A DNA stretch of 9,495 nucleotides from Thermoactinomycetaceae bacterium. Lineage in GTDB: Bacteria > Bacillota > Bacilli > Thermoactinomycetales > Thermoactinomycetaceae. This document shows, one piece after another, positions 1-6,545 of the stretch. The position numbers were made by a program, and so were the translations under genes. The stretch spans positions 1-9,495 of the forward strand of contig JANWJM010000021.1 in NCBI GenBank assembly GCA_025449475.1, read 5' to 3'. Each line of letters opens with the position of its first letter. The stretch's first letter is position 1. The notes under the pieces were generated by a model, which worked only from the letters and a program-made list of their open reading frames with translations, was not told the DNA's origin and did no database searches.

Positions 1-156
1 ACTCCCTAACAGGTGTTATTTCTCATCGACCAAACGACAAACCAACAACACCCAACAGGAGATCCTCATTGCGTCCACACGGTATTCGGTTATTTGCCCA
101 CTATCCACATCAATAGGAATGATAATAGTTGATTTTAGGGAAACACACTTCCCCCT

Positions 157-177
157 CAGTGAACATCTGGTTCACTG
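157..177 (+). repeat. Perfect 8-bp inverted repeat (hairpin)
   Basis: CAGTGAAC at 157-164 is exactly complementary to GTTCACTG at 170-177 around a 5-base loop (ATCTG). No T-run follows, so it is not a usual intrinsic terminator. It lies 33 bases before a second perfect hairpin. Its role is unknown: it could be part of a structured RNA, an operator or a remnant. Confidence 0.6.
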
Positions 178-209
178 TACCGAAAAAGAAATTGAATGGA
201 TCAAGCAGG

Positions 210-225
210 GAGCTTCACGAAGCTC
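210..225 (+). repeat. Perfect 6-bp inverted repeat with tetraloop
   Basis: GAGCTT at 210-215 pairs exactly with AAGCTC at 220-225 around the four-base loop CACG. The motif GGGAGCT occurs here and again at 235-241. Its role is unknown. Confidence 0.5.
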
Positions 226-294
226 AACCGGAGAGGGAGCTCTACGCTACAACCGAGCGTCAAATCAAAACAGGTTCCAATTTTATATAACCAT

Positions 295-334
295 AATTCA
301 ATTCTGTATTCAATACAATTGATTGAATTTTTTT
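295..334 (+). terminator. AT-rich terminator-like hairpin
   Basis: AATTCAAT at 295-302 pairs with ATTGAATT at 322-329, with an inner GTAT/ATAC pairing (306-309 with 313-316) and seven T from 328 to 334. The shape is that of an intrinsic terminator, but the stem is almost all A-T and would be weak. It could end a transcript coming from upstream of the window. Confidence 0.3.
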
Positions 335-486
335 ATCATAAGAATACGGACTATTCAAAAAATAAAATACATAGTTGCTTTTCTTGGTTTTTAGTCTGAA
401 ATGTTGGATCAAGTATAGAAGTCTTTATTTCATCCAATGCTAATTCTTAGTACAATCTTATCTTTAGTTGCTTTCATGATTTTCTT

Positions 487-536
487 TTGATTAATCGATC
501 AACGTGTGGTATGAAAACCATATATAATACATTATA
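487..536 (+). promoter_or_regulatory. Probable nrdR-operon promoter with two inverted repeats
   Basis: A consensus -10 box TATAAT lies at 523-528, about 50 bases before the nrdR start. No good -35 box stands at the right distance: the best is TCAACG at 499-504, 18 bp away. Two symmetrical elements frame it. TTGAT (487-491) and ATCAA (498-502) form an inverted repeat with a 6-base spacer over the -35 region. TATAAT (523-528) and ATTATA (531-536) are perfect mirror arms over the -10 box. The weak -35 and the symmetry suggest control by a bound protein, but I cannot name it from the sequence. Confidence 0.45.
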
Positions 537-540
537 CACA
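532..540 (+). promoter_or_regulatory. DnaA-box-like 9-mer
   Basis: TTATACACA fits the DnaA-box consensus TTATNCACA at every position. It lies just after the -10 box, about where transcription of nrdR-dnaB-dnaI should begin, so a bound DnaA would be placed to repress. A one-mismatch version (CTATCCACA) occurs at 101-109. One box alone is weak evidence, because 9-mers of this kind also occur by chance. Confidence 0.35.
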
Positions 541-575
541 AATTATCAATCGGTTCGAGTGGAGGGATTCCATCG

Positions 576-1070
576 ATGAGATGTCCATTTTGCGAATGGA
601 ACGGAAGCCGTGTGTTAGATTCACGACCTGTTCATAATGGAAAAGTGATACGACGTAGAAGAGAATGTGAGCAATGTGAACAACGATTTACAACCTTTGA
701 AATGGTTGAAGAAAAACCATTGATTGTCATTAAAAAGGATGGGAGTCGTGAGGAATTTGATAAAGATAAACTTCTAAGAGGCTTGATACGGGCTTGTGAG
801 AAACGTCCTGTTTCGGTTGATCGTCTGCAAAACATGGTCAATGATATTGAACGATCTATCCGAGAAAGCGGAGTTCCTGAAACGCCGACAACCGAAATTG
901 GCGAAATGGTTATGGAACGTTTGATTAATATTGATGAAGTGGCTTATGTTCGATTTGCCTCTGTCTACAAACAGTTTAAAGATATCAATGTTTTTATCAA
1001 TGAGTTGGAAGATTTGTTGAACAAATCTCGTGGAGCGTTTAAAAATGAAAAAACGATTGATTCTGAGTAA
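576..1070 (+). CDS. nrdR: Transcriptional repressor NrdR
   Basis: NrdR is a cytoplasmic repressor of ribonucleotide reductase genes that senses ATP/dATP through an ATP-cone and binds NrdR boxes with its zinc ribbon. The 164-residue product has the whole family layout. A zinc ribbon carries Cys3, Cys6, Cys31 and Cys34 (CPFC and CEQC), with the run of arginines 26-29 before the second pair. The ATP-cone follows from about residue 49 to 139 and includes a VIKKDGSREEFD stretch. The C-terminal tail is slightly longer than in the usual 150-155-residue protein. The ATG at 576 is preceded by GGAGGG (561-566) at 9 bases and places the zinc ribbon at residue 3, as is normal. It is the first gene of a probable nrdR-dnaB-dnaI operon, the order also found in B. 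subtilis. It is a clear family match. Confidence 0.96.
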   Translation: MRCPFCEWNGSRVLDSRPVHNGKVIRRRRECEQCEQRFTTFEMVEEKPLIVIKKDGSREEFDKDKLLRGLIRACEKRPVSVDRLQNMVNDIERSIRESGVPETPTTEIGEMVMERLINIDEVAYVRFASVYKQFKDINVFINELEDLLNKSRGAFKNEKTIDSE

Positions 1071-1090
1071 CAAAACCGGGTAAACCAGAT

Positions 1091-1120
1091 TTGTCATGTT
1101 GGGGCTCCTTCGGTTAAAAT
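1091..1120 (+). promoter_or_regulatory. Probable internal promoter for dnaB-dnaI
   Basis: TTGTCA at 1091-1096 and TAAAAT at 1115-1120 each match the sigma-A consensus at five of six positions and are 18 bp apart, in the 88-base gap between nrdR and dnaB. Transcription would start near 1127, about 30 bases before the dnaB start. The helicase-loading genes could thus be made independently of nrdR. No clear terminator ends nrdR, so read-through from upstream is also likely. Confidence 0.5.
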
Positions 1121-1158
1121 GAACAAACTACCCTGTCAATATCACAAGGAGGCTCTTC

Positions 1159-2550
1159 ATGATAGATCATTGGACCTGTCGGGCGGATCGGCCCATTCAA
1201 CCTTCGGATCTGTTGAGTTTGACCCATTTGTATCAGCCATTAGTTGGTCCGCATGCCATCGACTTATATGTTACGCTGTCTAACCAGCTTCAAACTCAGC
1301 CCAATGACCATCAATTGCAATCCCACCAACTCTTAACGGGACTATTATCTTTTTCCGAAGAGGAATTGATCCGATCGAGATTTTTATTGGAAGGTATAGG
1401 TCTATTAAATACATATCAAGTGATCGATGATCAGCATCGTCAATTCATTGAATATGAGTTGATCCCTCCCTTACCCCCAAAGAAATTTTTCCAGAGTGAT
1501 GTTTTATGTATGGCTCTCTATCATCAATTAGGAAAAGAAAAATTTGTTTCAATTCGCGAAGAATTACTTCCCATTTCGACTCGAGTACCAAAAAAGCGTG
1601 TAGATATTACGAAATCATACCCAGAGGTGTTTAATAGCATTTCTCCCAAAGAGATGGCTCAATACGCAAAACTGGAAAGGGAGAATTTGTGGACAAACCA
1701 AGAAGATGAAGAGACTCATAACGAAGGAAAGTTTCCAAAATGGAATGATCATGATTTGACTGCGGTAAGGCTGCAGCTGGGTTCTCTGATTAAAGATGAG
1801 GAATGGACAAAAGAGTTAGAGGCGGAACTTAGTGAGATTAAGTATTTGTATCGTTTGGATGATTGGGGATTGCTGAAGGCATTGCAAAATCCTGAGGTGA
1901 CGCGCCAAGGGAAAGTTGATGTAGTTCGTCTGAAGAAATTTGTACGTGAAGAGTATCAATATCGTTTTGGTTATGGAAAAGCGCGATCAAATCTCCATCA
2001 TCCTCATCAGAAAGATGCTGAAAACAAATCGGCGAAAACGGAGCCCTTAACGGAAGAAGAGAAACATTTTCAACAACTCGCAGAGCTCTCACCCGTTGAA
2101 CTGCTCTCCTTTTATCAAGATGGCGGGAGAATCCCCGATAGTGATTTAGAACTTGTCGAATCGTTGGTGCATGATTATGGTCTTCCATATGGTGTAATTA
2201 ATGTTCTGCTCGAATATGTACTTCTTAAATACAACTATAAATTGCCGAGGGCTTTAGTAGAAAAAATCGCTGGACATTGGAAACGTTTGCGTGTGAGAAC
2301 GGTGGATGAAGCATTTGCACAAGCAAAGAAAGAAAGTTGGGAATTACGCAAAAAAGCACAAAGCAAGGGAAGGCGAAAAGATACGAGTAAGCAGCATCAT
2401 CGAAGTCAGCCGATTCCTCAAGCAGTTGTCGAGCAAATGAACCCGGAACATATAGCTGGTCCAAAGGAAAACAGTAAAGAATGGAAAGAAAAACAAGCTC
2501 GAATCAATGAAAAATTGGCATTATGGGAGAGGAGAAAAAAGGGGGTGTAG
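1159..2550 (+). CDS. dnaB: Replication initiation and membrane attachment protein DnaB
   Basis: In Bacillales this DnaB is not the helicase: together with DnaD and DnaI it loads the replicative helicase DnaC at oriC and at stalled forks, and it ties the origin to the membrane. The 463-residue product has the usual length (about 470 in B. subtilis). The N-terminal DnaD/DnaB-type winged-helix region covers roughly residues 1-120. A charged, less conserved middle follows. The C-terminal DnaB_2 helical domain spans about 310-390, with the conserved stretch from VINVLLEY through HWKRLRVRTVDEA (residues 346-385). The tail after 390 is very rich in Lys, Arg, Glu and Gln and fits a DNA- or membrane-contact tail. 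The ATG at 1159 has AAGGAGG at 1146-1152, 6 bases away. dnaI follows after 4 bases, so the two are probably translated together. Confidence is high from domain plus gene order. Confidence 0.93.
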   Translation: MIDHWTCRADRPIQPSDLLSLTHLYQPLVGPHAIDLYVTLSNQLQTQPNDHQLQSHQLLTGLLSFSEEELIRSRFLLEGIGLLNTYQVIDDQHRQFIEYELIPPLPPKKFFQSDVLCMALYHQLGKEKFVSIREELLPISTRVPKKRVDITKSYPEVFNSISPKEMAQYAKLERENLWTNQEDEETHNEGKFPKWNDHDLTAVRLQLGSLIKDEEWTKELEAELSEIKYLYRLDDWGLLKALQNPEVTRQGKVDVVRLKKFVREEYQYRFGYGKARSNLHHPHQKDAENKSAKTEPLTEEEKHFQQLAELSPVELLSFYQDGGRIPDSDLELVESLVHDYGLPYGVINVLLEYVLLKYNYKLPRALVEKIAGHWKRLRVRTVDEAFAQAKKESWELRKKAQSKGRRKDTSKQHHRSQPIPQAVVEQMNPEHIAGPKENSKEWKEKQARINEKLALWERRKKGV

Positions 2551-2554
2551 TTGA

Positions 2555-3490
2555 GTGAATCGTTTAGGAGATCTTCCCCAACCCTTTGAAACAAGGATGA
2601 TTCCACCCAAAAAGTTGGATGCGATGTTTGCTAAGATCCTGAAACATCCCAAGATTCAAGCATTTTTACAGAAGTACCCTGATATTTCCCATGAGCAAAT
2701 ACGCCGTTCCTATCTTCAAATTGATCAAATGATTCAAGAGCATGAAAATTGCGCTCGCTGCAAAAGCTTGATGCAATGTCCGAATATGGTGAAGGGGCAT
2801 ATTCCTTCATTGCGGGAAAACAACGGATCAATTACGCTATCGATGAAACCTTGTCATAAATGGCTGCATGAACAAGAAAAAAAGTGGCGCGAACGACTGA
2901 TTTGCAGCCATCATATTCCAAAAGATATTTTAAATGCCTCTTTTCGTTCGATTGAGCAATCGCCCGAGCGAGATGAAGCAATTGAGCGATCGATTGATTT
3001 TTGTTTGCAGTTTGAGAAAAAACAGCCGCCATCGAAAGGGTTGTATTTATATGGACCATTGGGTGTGGGCAAAAGCTTTATCGCTGGAGCAATTCGACAA
3101 GAGTTGTTGCACCATTCCATCGACTCCTATATGGTGTATTTGCCTGAATTTATGAGAGAGATTCGTTCGGCGATCGGTACAGGTGCCATCCAGCGGAAAA
3201 TTGATGCGGTAAAGAAAGCGACATTATTGATTTTGGATGATATTGGCGCAGAATATAATACGCCCTGGACAAGGGATGAAGTGTTAGGAGCCATTTTGCA
3301 ATATCGGGTGTCAGAACATCTCCCTGTTATCTTTACCTCCAATCTTAACTTGGACGAATTGGAAGAACATTTAGCTTATACGGATAAAGGGGGACATGAG
3401 CCAATGAAGGCGCAGAGAATCATGGAACGCATCCGTCATTATGTGATTCCGATTTACGTAAAAGGAGTAAACCGCCGAAATAAAAAATAA
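2555..3490 (+). CDS. dnaI: Primosomal protein DnaI, helicase loader
   Basis: DnaI is the AAA+ ATPase that loads the hexameric replicative helicase onto origin DNA with DnaA, DnaD and DnaB. The 311-residue product has both family domains. The N-terminal zinc-binding, helicase-contact domain carries Cys66, Cys69 and Cys75, with His82 and Cys100 as further candidate ligands. The C-terminal ATPase has Walker A GPLGVGKS (167-174), Walker B LLILDD (224-229) and sensor-1 TSN (261-263). I chose the GTG at 2555, which lies 4 bases after the dnaB stop and has a purine-rich AAAAGGGGGTG (2537-2547) inside the end of dnaB at good distance; this points to translational coupling. No terminator follows, and the tRNA promoter begins within 10 bases of the stop, so some dnaI transcripts may run into the tRNAs. 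Confidence 0.95.
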   Translation: MNRLGDLPQPFETRMIPPKKLDAMFAKILKHPKIQAFLQKYPDISHEQIRRSYLQIDQMIQEHENCARCKSLMQCPNMVKGHIPSLRENNGSITLSMKPCHKWLHEQEKKWRERLICSHHIPKDILNASFRSIEQSPERDEAIERSIDFCLQFEKKQPPSKGLYLYGPLGVGKSFIAGAIRQELLHHSIDSYMVYLPEFMREIRSAIGTGAIQRKIDAVKKATLLILDDIGAEYNTPWTRDEVLGAILQYRVSEHLPVIFTSNLNLDELEEHLAYTDKGGHEPMKAQRIMERIRHYVIPIYVKGVNRRNKK

Positions 3491-3499
3491 AAAAAGTTC

Positions 3500-3528
3500 T
3501 TGCGAATCGCATTTGTACATGATATAAT
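3500..3528 (+). promoter_or_regulatory. Sigma-A promoter of the tRNA cluster
   Basis: TTGCGA (3500-3505) and a consensus TATAAT (3523-3528) are separated by 17 bp. Transcription should start near 3535, about 12 bases before the tRNA-Phe gene. The promoter begins 10 bases after the dnaI stop. Confidence 0.75.
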
Positions 3529-3546
3529 GCTCTTTGTCAGCCAAAA

Positions 3547-3622
<76 letters not shown>

Positions 3623-3628
3623 TATCAT

Positions 3629-3703
3629 GCGGATGTGGCTCAGGGGTAGAGCATCGCCTTGCCAAGGCGAGGGTCGAGGGTTCGAATCCCTTCATCCGCT
3701 CCA
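3629..3703 (+). tRNA. tRNA-Gly (anticodon GCC)
   Basis: The 75-base gene has the acceptor stem GCGGATG/CATCCGC, discriminator T at 3700 and an encoded CCA at 3701-3703. The anticodon GCC sits in the loop TTGCCAA, and the T-loop is TTCGAAT. It is separated by 6 bases from the tRNA on each side, as expected for a processed polycistronic tRNA transcript. Confidence 0.97.
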
Positions 3704-3709
3704 GTCCAT

Positions 3710-3798
3710 GCCGCGGTGGTGGAATAGGCAGACACTCAGGACTTAAAATCCTGTGGTAGGTAACTACCGTGTCGGTTCGAGTCCGACTCGCGGCACCA
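3710..3798 (+). tRNA. tRNA-Leu (anticodon UAA)
   Basis: The 89-base gene is a class II tRNA with the long variable arm typical of leucine (hairpin around GTGGTAGGTAACTACCG). The acceptor stem GCCGCGG/TCGCGGC closes with one G-U pair. The anticodon loop is CTTAAAA with anticodon TAA. The CCA end is encoded at 3796-3798. It is the last tRNA of the cluster, just before the terminator. Confidence 0.97.
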
Positions 3799-3813
3799 AT
3801 CTAATAGAGAGTG

Positions 3814-3854
3814 AAACCAACCGATGTGCGTGCATCATCAGGTTGGTTTTTTCT
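3814..3854 (+). terminator. Intrinsic terminator of the tRNA cluster
   Basis: AAACCAACC (3814-3822) is perfectly complementary to GGTTGGTTT (3841-3849), and the second arm runs into a T-rich tail. Inside the loop GATG and CATC (3823-3826, 3833-3836) can extend the hairpin. It lies 15 bases after tRNA-Leu and separates the tRNAs from the next gene. Confidence 0.85.
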
Positions 3855-3882
3855 TATGCTTTTTTAACAGGTATGTCAAGGG

Positions 3883-3888
3883 TATAAT
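3883..3888 (+). promoter_or_regulatory. Probable -10 box for the M24 peptidase-mqnC unit
   Basis: A consensus TATAAT lies between the tRNA terminator and the peptidase gene, about 75 bases before the start codon. No good -35 box stands 16-18 bp upstream: there is only a T-run around 3860-3865, and TTAACA at 3864-3869 is too close. The promoter may be weak or need an activator. Confidence 0.45.
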
Positions 3889-3964
3889 GAATAAAGAATA
3901 CGCTTATTAAGAATGGGTGTGAAGAGTTGCTCTTTAATGACGTGGAAAGGATGGCCATGAAATC

Positions 3965-5167
3965 ATGCATACATTGAAGAAAATACCTGCTGAAGAGATT
4001 CGTAACCGTTTGACTGTTTTTCAAAAGCGACTACAAGCATTAGATGTGGATGGTGCACTCATTATACAAAATGTGGATCTTTTTTATTTGTCTGGAACCA
4101 TGCAAAATGGAATATTATACGTTCCAGCTAATGGACAGGCTAAATTGTATATTAGGAAAAGCGCCGAACGAGCAAGATTTGAGAGTATCCTACCCGTGGA
4201 ACGACTGGGTAGAAGCAAAGAATTGAAAGAGACCATCGAGAAAGAATATGGAGTAATCAGACGATTAGGGTTTGAATTGGATGTGGTTCCGTATCAACTC
4301 GTTCAACGATATCTTCGCCTGTTCAAACAGGCTGAGCTCATTGATATCTCCGCTGAACTTCGTATGCAGCGAGCAGTCAAATCGGAGTTTGAAATCAATC
4401 ATATTCGCAAAGCTGCTCAGAAAGTGAATCAGGTGATTGAATCCATTCCCGCGATTCTCCGCCCCAACATGACTGAGATCGAGTTGGCGGCAGTGATCGA
4501 ACAGGCATTGCGACTTCAGGGCAATTCCAACCTGTATCGTGTCCGTGGATTTAACCAGGAAATATCACTGGGTATTGTGTGTTCAGGTGCTGCTGCAGCG
4601 GTTCCCAGTTCTTTCGATGGACCTGTAGGAGGAGTAGGGTTATCTGTGGCAAGTCCCCAAAGTGCAGGATTCAAAAAAATGAAAGCAGGAGAACCGATTC
4701 TACTCGACGTTGGAACCATTTGTGAAGGTTATTTTATTGATCAAACCCGAATCGCTGTCATTGATCATCTGGATCAAGATTTAGAGGAAGCCTATCAGCT
4801 TGCTCGACGCATTCTGCGTGAAGTAGAGAAGATTGCTGCTCCTGGAGTATCTTGGGAAACGCTCTATCTAACCGCTTGCCGGCTTGTGGAAGAAGCGGGT
4901 TTGAGTGAATATTTCATGGGGTATAAAGAGGATCAAGCAAAATTTTTGGGACACGGCGTTGGTCTTGAGGTCGATGAATTTCCCATTTTAGCGCGTGGTT
5001 TTCAAGAGCCACTGGAGGAAGGAATGGTGATTGCCATTGAGCCGAAATTTGTCTATCCTGAACGTGGCGTGATCGGTCTAGAAAATACATATGTCGTCAC
5101 GAATACGGGATTGGAGTCCATTAGTCTATCATCCGAAGAAATTATCACCATAAAACGAAAAATATAG
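3965..5167 (+). CDS. M24-family metallopeptidase (Xaa-Pro aminopeptidase-like)
   Basis: Enzymes of this family (creatinase/prolidase fold) use two divalent metal ions to remove an N-terminal residue before proline or to split X-Pro dipeptides in the cytoplasm. The 400-residue product has a creatinase-type N-terminal domain (about 12-135) and the pita-bread catalytic domain (about 145-385). All five metal ligands are visible: Asp248 (LLDVG), Asp259 (IDQTR), His330 (GHGVGLE), Glu359 (AIEPK) and Glu373 (GLENT). Where many prolidases have HE after the glycine-rich motif, this one has Asp337-Glu338, which I believe recurs in one Firmicutes subgroup. The exact substrate cannot be told. The ribosome site GGAAAGGA (3944-3951) is 13 bases from the ATG, rather far, and suits a tiny upstream reading frame at 3957 better. 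mqnC follows after 47 bases, probably in the same transcript. Confidence 0.88.
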   Translation: MHTLKKIPAEEIRNRLTVFQKRLQALDVDGALIIQNVDLFYLSGTMQNGILYVPANGQAKLYIRKSAERARFESILPVERLGRSKELKETIEKEYGVIRRLGFELDVVPYQLVQRYLRLFKQAELIDISAELRMQRAVKSEFEINHIRKAAQKVNQVIESIPAILRPNMTEIELAAVIEQALRLQGNSNLYRVRGFNQEISLGIVCSGAAAAVPSSFDGPVGGVGLSVASPQSAGFKKMKAGEPILLDVGTICEGYFIDQTRIAVIDHLDQDLEEAYQLARRILREVEKIAAPGVSWETLYLTACRLVEEAGLSEYFMGYKEDQAKFLGHGVGLEVDEFPILARGFQEPLEEGMVIAIEPKFVYPERGVIGLENTYVVTNTGLESISLSSEEIITIKRKI

Positions 5168-5214
5168 CTTAGATGTGACATTAAATCTGGAGTTATGGAC
5201 AGGGGGAAAGAGCA

Positions 5215-6324
5215 GTGACCATCGATCAAATATTGGAGCGGGCTTTACGAGGAGAACGTTTAGGTTTAGAAGAGGGAATCATTCTTTGGGAAAGTGATGA
5301 AATCGAAAAATTAGGCTGGGCAGCCAATCAAATCATGGAGAAAAAACACCCAGAGCCAATTACGACATTTGTCGTCGGTCGAAATATTAACTATACAAAT
5401 ATTTGTGATAAGTATTGTCGATTTTGTGCGTTTTACCGACCGCCTGGTTCAAAAGAAGGATATGTCCTGGATCATGAACAGATCTTCCAAAAAATACAGG
5501 AAACAGTCGATGTGGGTGGAACCGAGATCCTGATGCAAGGCGGAACCAATCCAGATCTTCCTCTCTCTTATTATGTGAATTTGTTGAAAGAGATCAAAAA
5601 GCGCTTTCCGACCATTCATATGCATTCACTCTCTCCCGTTGAGATCCTGAAAATCAAAGAAGTTTCAGGATTATCATTGGAAGAAGTGCTTCGCCAGTTA
5701 AAGGCGGCTGGACTTGATTCGATTCCTGGTGGTGGTGCAGAAATCTTAGATGATCGCACCCGAAGAAAGATTAGCCGATTAAAAGGATCTTGGCGTGATT
5801 GGATGGATGTGATGCAGACTGCTCATCGAATCGGCATGTCAACAACGGCAACAATGGTGATCGGTTTTGGCGAGTCGATCGAGGAAAGAGTTTTGCATTT
5901 GCTTCGGATTCGCCAGGCTCAGGATGAGACAAAAGGGTTCCTCGCTTTTATCGTTTGGACTTTTCAACCCGATAATACCCATCTAAAACGCGAAAAGTTG
6001 CCGCCAGAGGAGTATTTAAAGGCAGTGGCGATCTCACGAATCATGTTGGATAATATTCCGAATCTCCAATCTTCTTGGGTGACAATGGGACCTGAAATCG
6101 GGAAAAAATCGCTTCATTTTGGTTGTAATGATTTTGGCAGTACTATGATGGAAGAGAATGTGGTTTCTGCAGCCGGAACGACTTATAAGGTAAACATTAA
6201 TCAGTCTTTGGACATCATTCGTGCTGCTGGGAAAATTCCGGCTCAACGAAATACCAAATATGAGATCTTACGTGTGTTTCGCGATGGTGAACATGTGGAA
6301 AAAGACTTTGTGATGCTTAATTAA
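5215..6324 (+). CDS. mqnC: Cyclic dehypoxanthinyl futalosine synthase MqnC
   Basis: MqnC is a radical-SAM enzyme of the futalosine route to menaquinone; it cyclises dehypoxanthinyl futalosine. The 369-residue product has the usual length. The iron-sulfur cluster motif CX3CX2C is at Cys64, Cys68 and Cys71 (CDKYCRFC). The family stretches QGGTNPDLPL (108-117), a HMHSLSPVE segment (135-143) and GLDSIPGGGAEILDDRTR (166-183) are all present, as is the C-terminal FG..DFGSTMMEENVVSAAG region. The sister enzyme MqnE and the related CofG/CofH proteins share the fold, but these stretches fit MqnC best. The start is GTG at 5215, with AGGGGGAAAG about 6 bases upstream. B. subtilis uses the Men pathway instead, so this gene speaks for a different Bacillales lineage. 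The other mqn genes are not in this window. Confidence 0.94.
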   Translation: MTIDQILERALRGERLGLEEGIILWESDEIEKLGWAANQIMEKKHPEPITTFVVGRNINYTNICDKYCRFCAFYRPPGSKEGYVLDHEQIFQKIQETVDVGGTEILMQGGTNPDLPLSYYVNLLKEIKKRFPTIHMHSLSPVEILKIKEVSGLSLEEVLRQLKAAGLDSIPGGGAEILDDRTRRKISRLKGSWRDWMDVMQTAHRIGMSTTATMVIGFGESIEERVLHLLRIRQAQDETKGFLAFIVWTFQPDNTHLKREKLPPEEYLKAVAISRIMLDNIPNLQSSWVTMGPEIGKKSLHFGCNDFGSTMMEENVVSAAGTTYKVNINQSLDIIRAAGKIPAQRNTKYEILRVFRDGEHVEKDFVMLN

Positions 6325-6545
6325 ACTAGACAGATCGGAATCCTTGCTTGGATTCACACGGAAAGAATGGGGAACACGAACGACTCAATCATCTACTGAG
6401 CAGAAGCTTGTAGTACATCCGTTTCGTGATGTACTTTTTTTGTGTAGAACGAAACCATTCTAAATGAATTCGAAATCTTTCCCATTAACTTAGATTTTCT
6501 AATAAAATAATAATAAAAAACATCAAAGATTCGGGGGAGAGTGTC
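6325..6545. promoter_or_regulatory. Gap between mqnC and the DUF457 gene
   Basis: This 221-base gap holds a small perfect hairpin (GAATCC 6338-6343 with GGATTC 6350-6355), then the mqnC terminator. About 100 AT-rich bases follow and must contain the promoter of the next gene. The best candidates are TAAAAT at 6503-6508, or TTAACT (6485-6490) with TAATAA (6508-6513) at 17 bp; neither is convincing. I see no LexA/DinR box (CGAAC-N4-GTTCG). Confidence 0.35.
6412..6441 (+). terminator. Intrinsic terminator after mqnC
   Basis: AGTACATC (6412-6419) and GATGTACT (6428-6435) form a perfect 8-bp stem with an 8-base loop, followed by seven T (6435-6441). It ends the M24 peptidase-mqnC transcript. Confidence 0.88.

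Larger units (their letters stand above)
1..482. other. Intergenic stretch without a recognisable gene
   Basis: I recognise no gene here. From about 131 to 290 all three + strand frames are largely free of stops, but the short peptides they would give (53-67 codons, starting near 119, 129 and 196) resemble no family I know, and none has a convincing ribosome-binding site. Two perfect hairpins lie in the same stretch (157-177 and 210-225), which suits a structured RNA or a degenerate gene at least as well as a protein. From about 290 to 482 the DNA is strongly AT-rich and holds a weak terminator-like hairpin and nothing else I can name. The end of a gene lying upstream of the window cannot be excluded for the first 100 bases. 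Confidence 0.5.

Noticed and set aside
119..399. Two 67-codon + strand frames (119-322 and 196-399)
   Set aside because: They overlap each other and the terminator-like hairpin, lack ribosome sites, and resemble no known family.
487..502. FNR-type site (TTGAT...ATCAA)
   Set aside because: The half-sites match but the spacer is 6 bases; FNR sites have 4.
518..540. NrdR box upstream of nrdR
   Set aside because: The AT-rich symmetrical stretch does not match the NrdR box pattern acaCwAtATaTwGtgt well enough, and only one site could be proposed.
632..3342. Several minus-strand frames inside nrdR, dnaB and dnaI
   Set aside because: All are shadows of well-identified + strand genes, without ribosome sites or family features.
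6325..6545. LexA/DinR box before the YdjM-like gene
   Set aside because: YdjM in E. coli is SOS-controlled, but no CGAAC-N4-GTTCG or close variant is present here.
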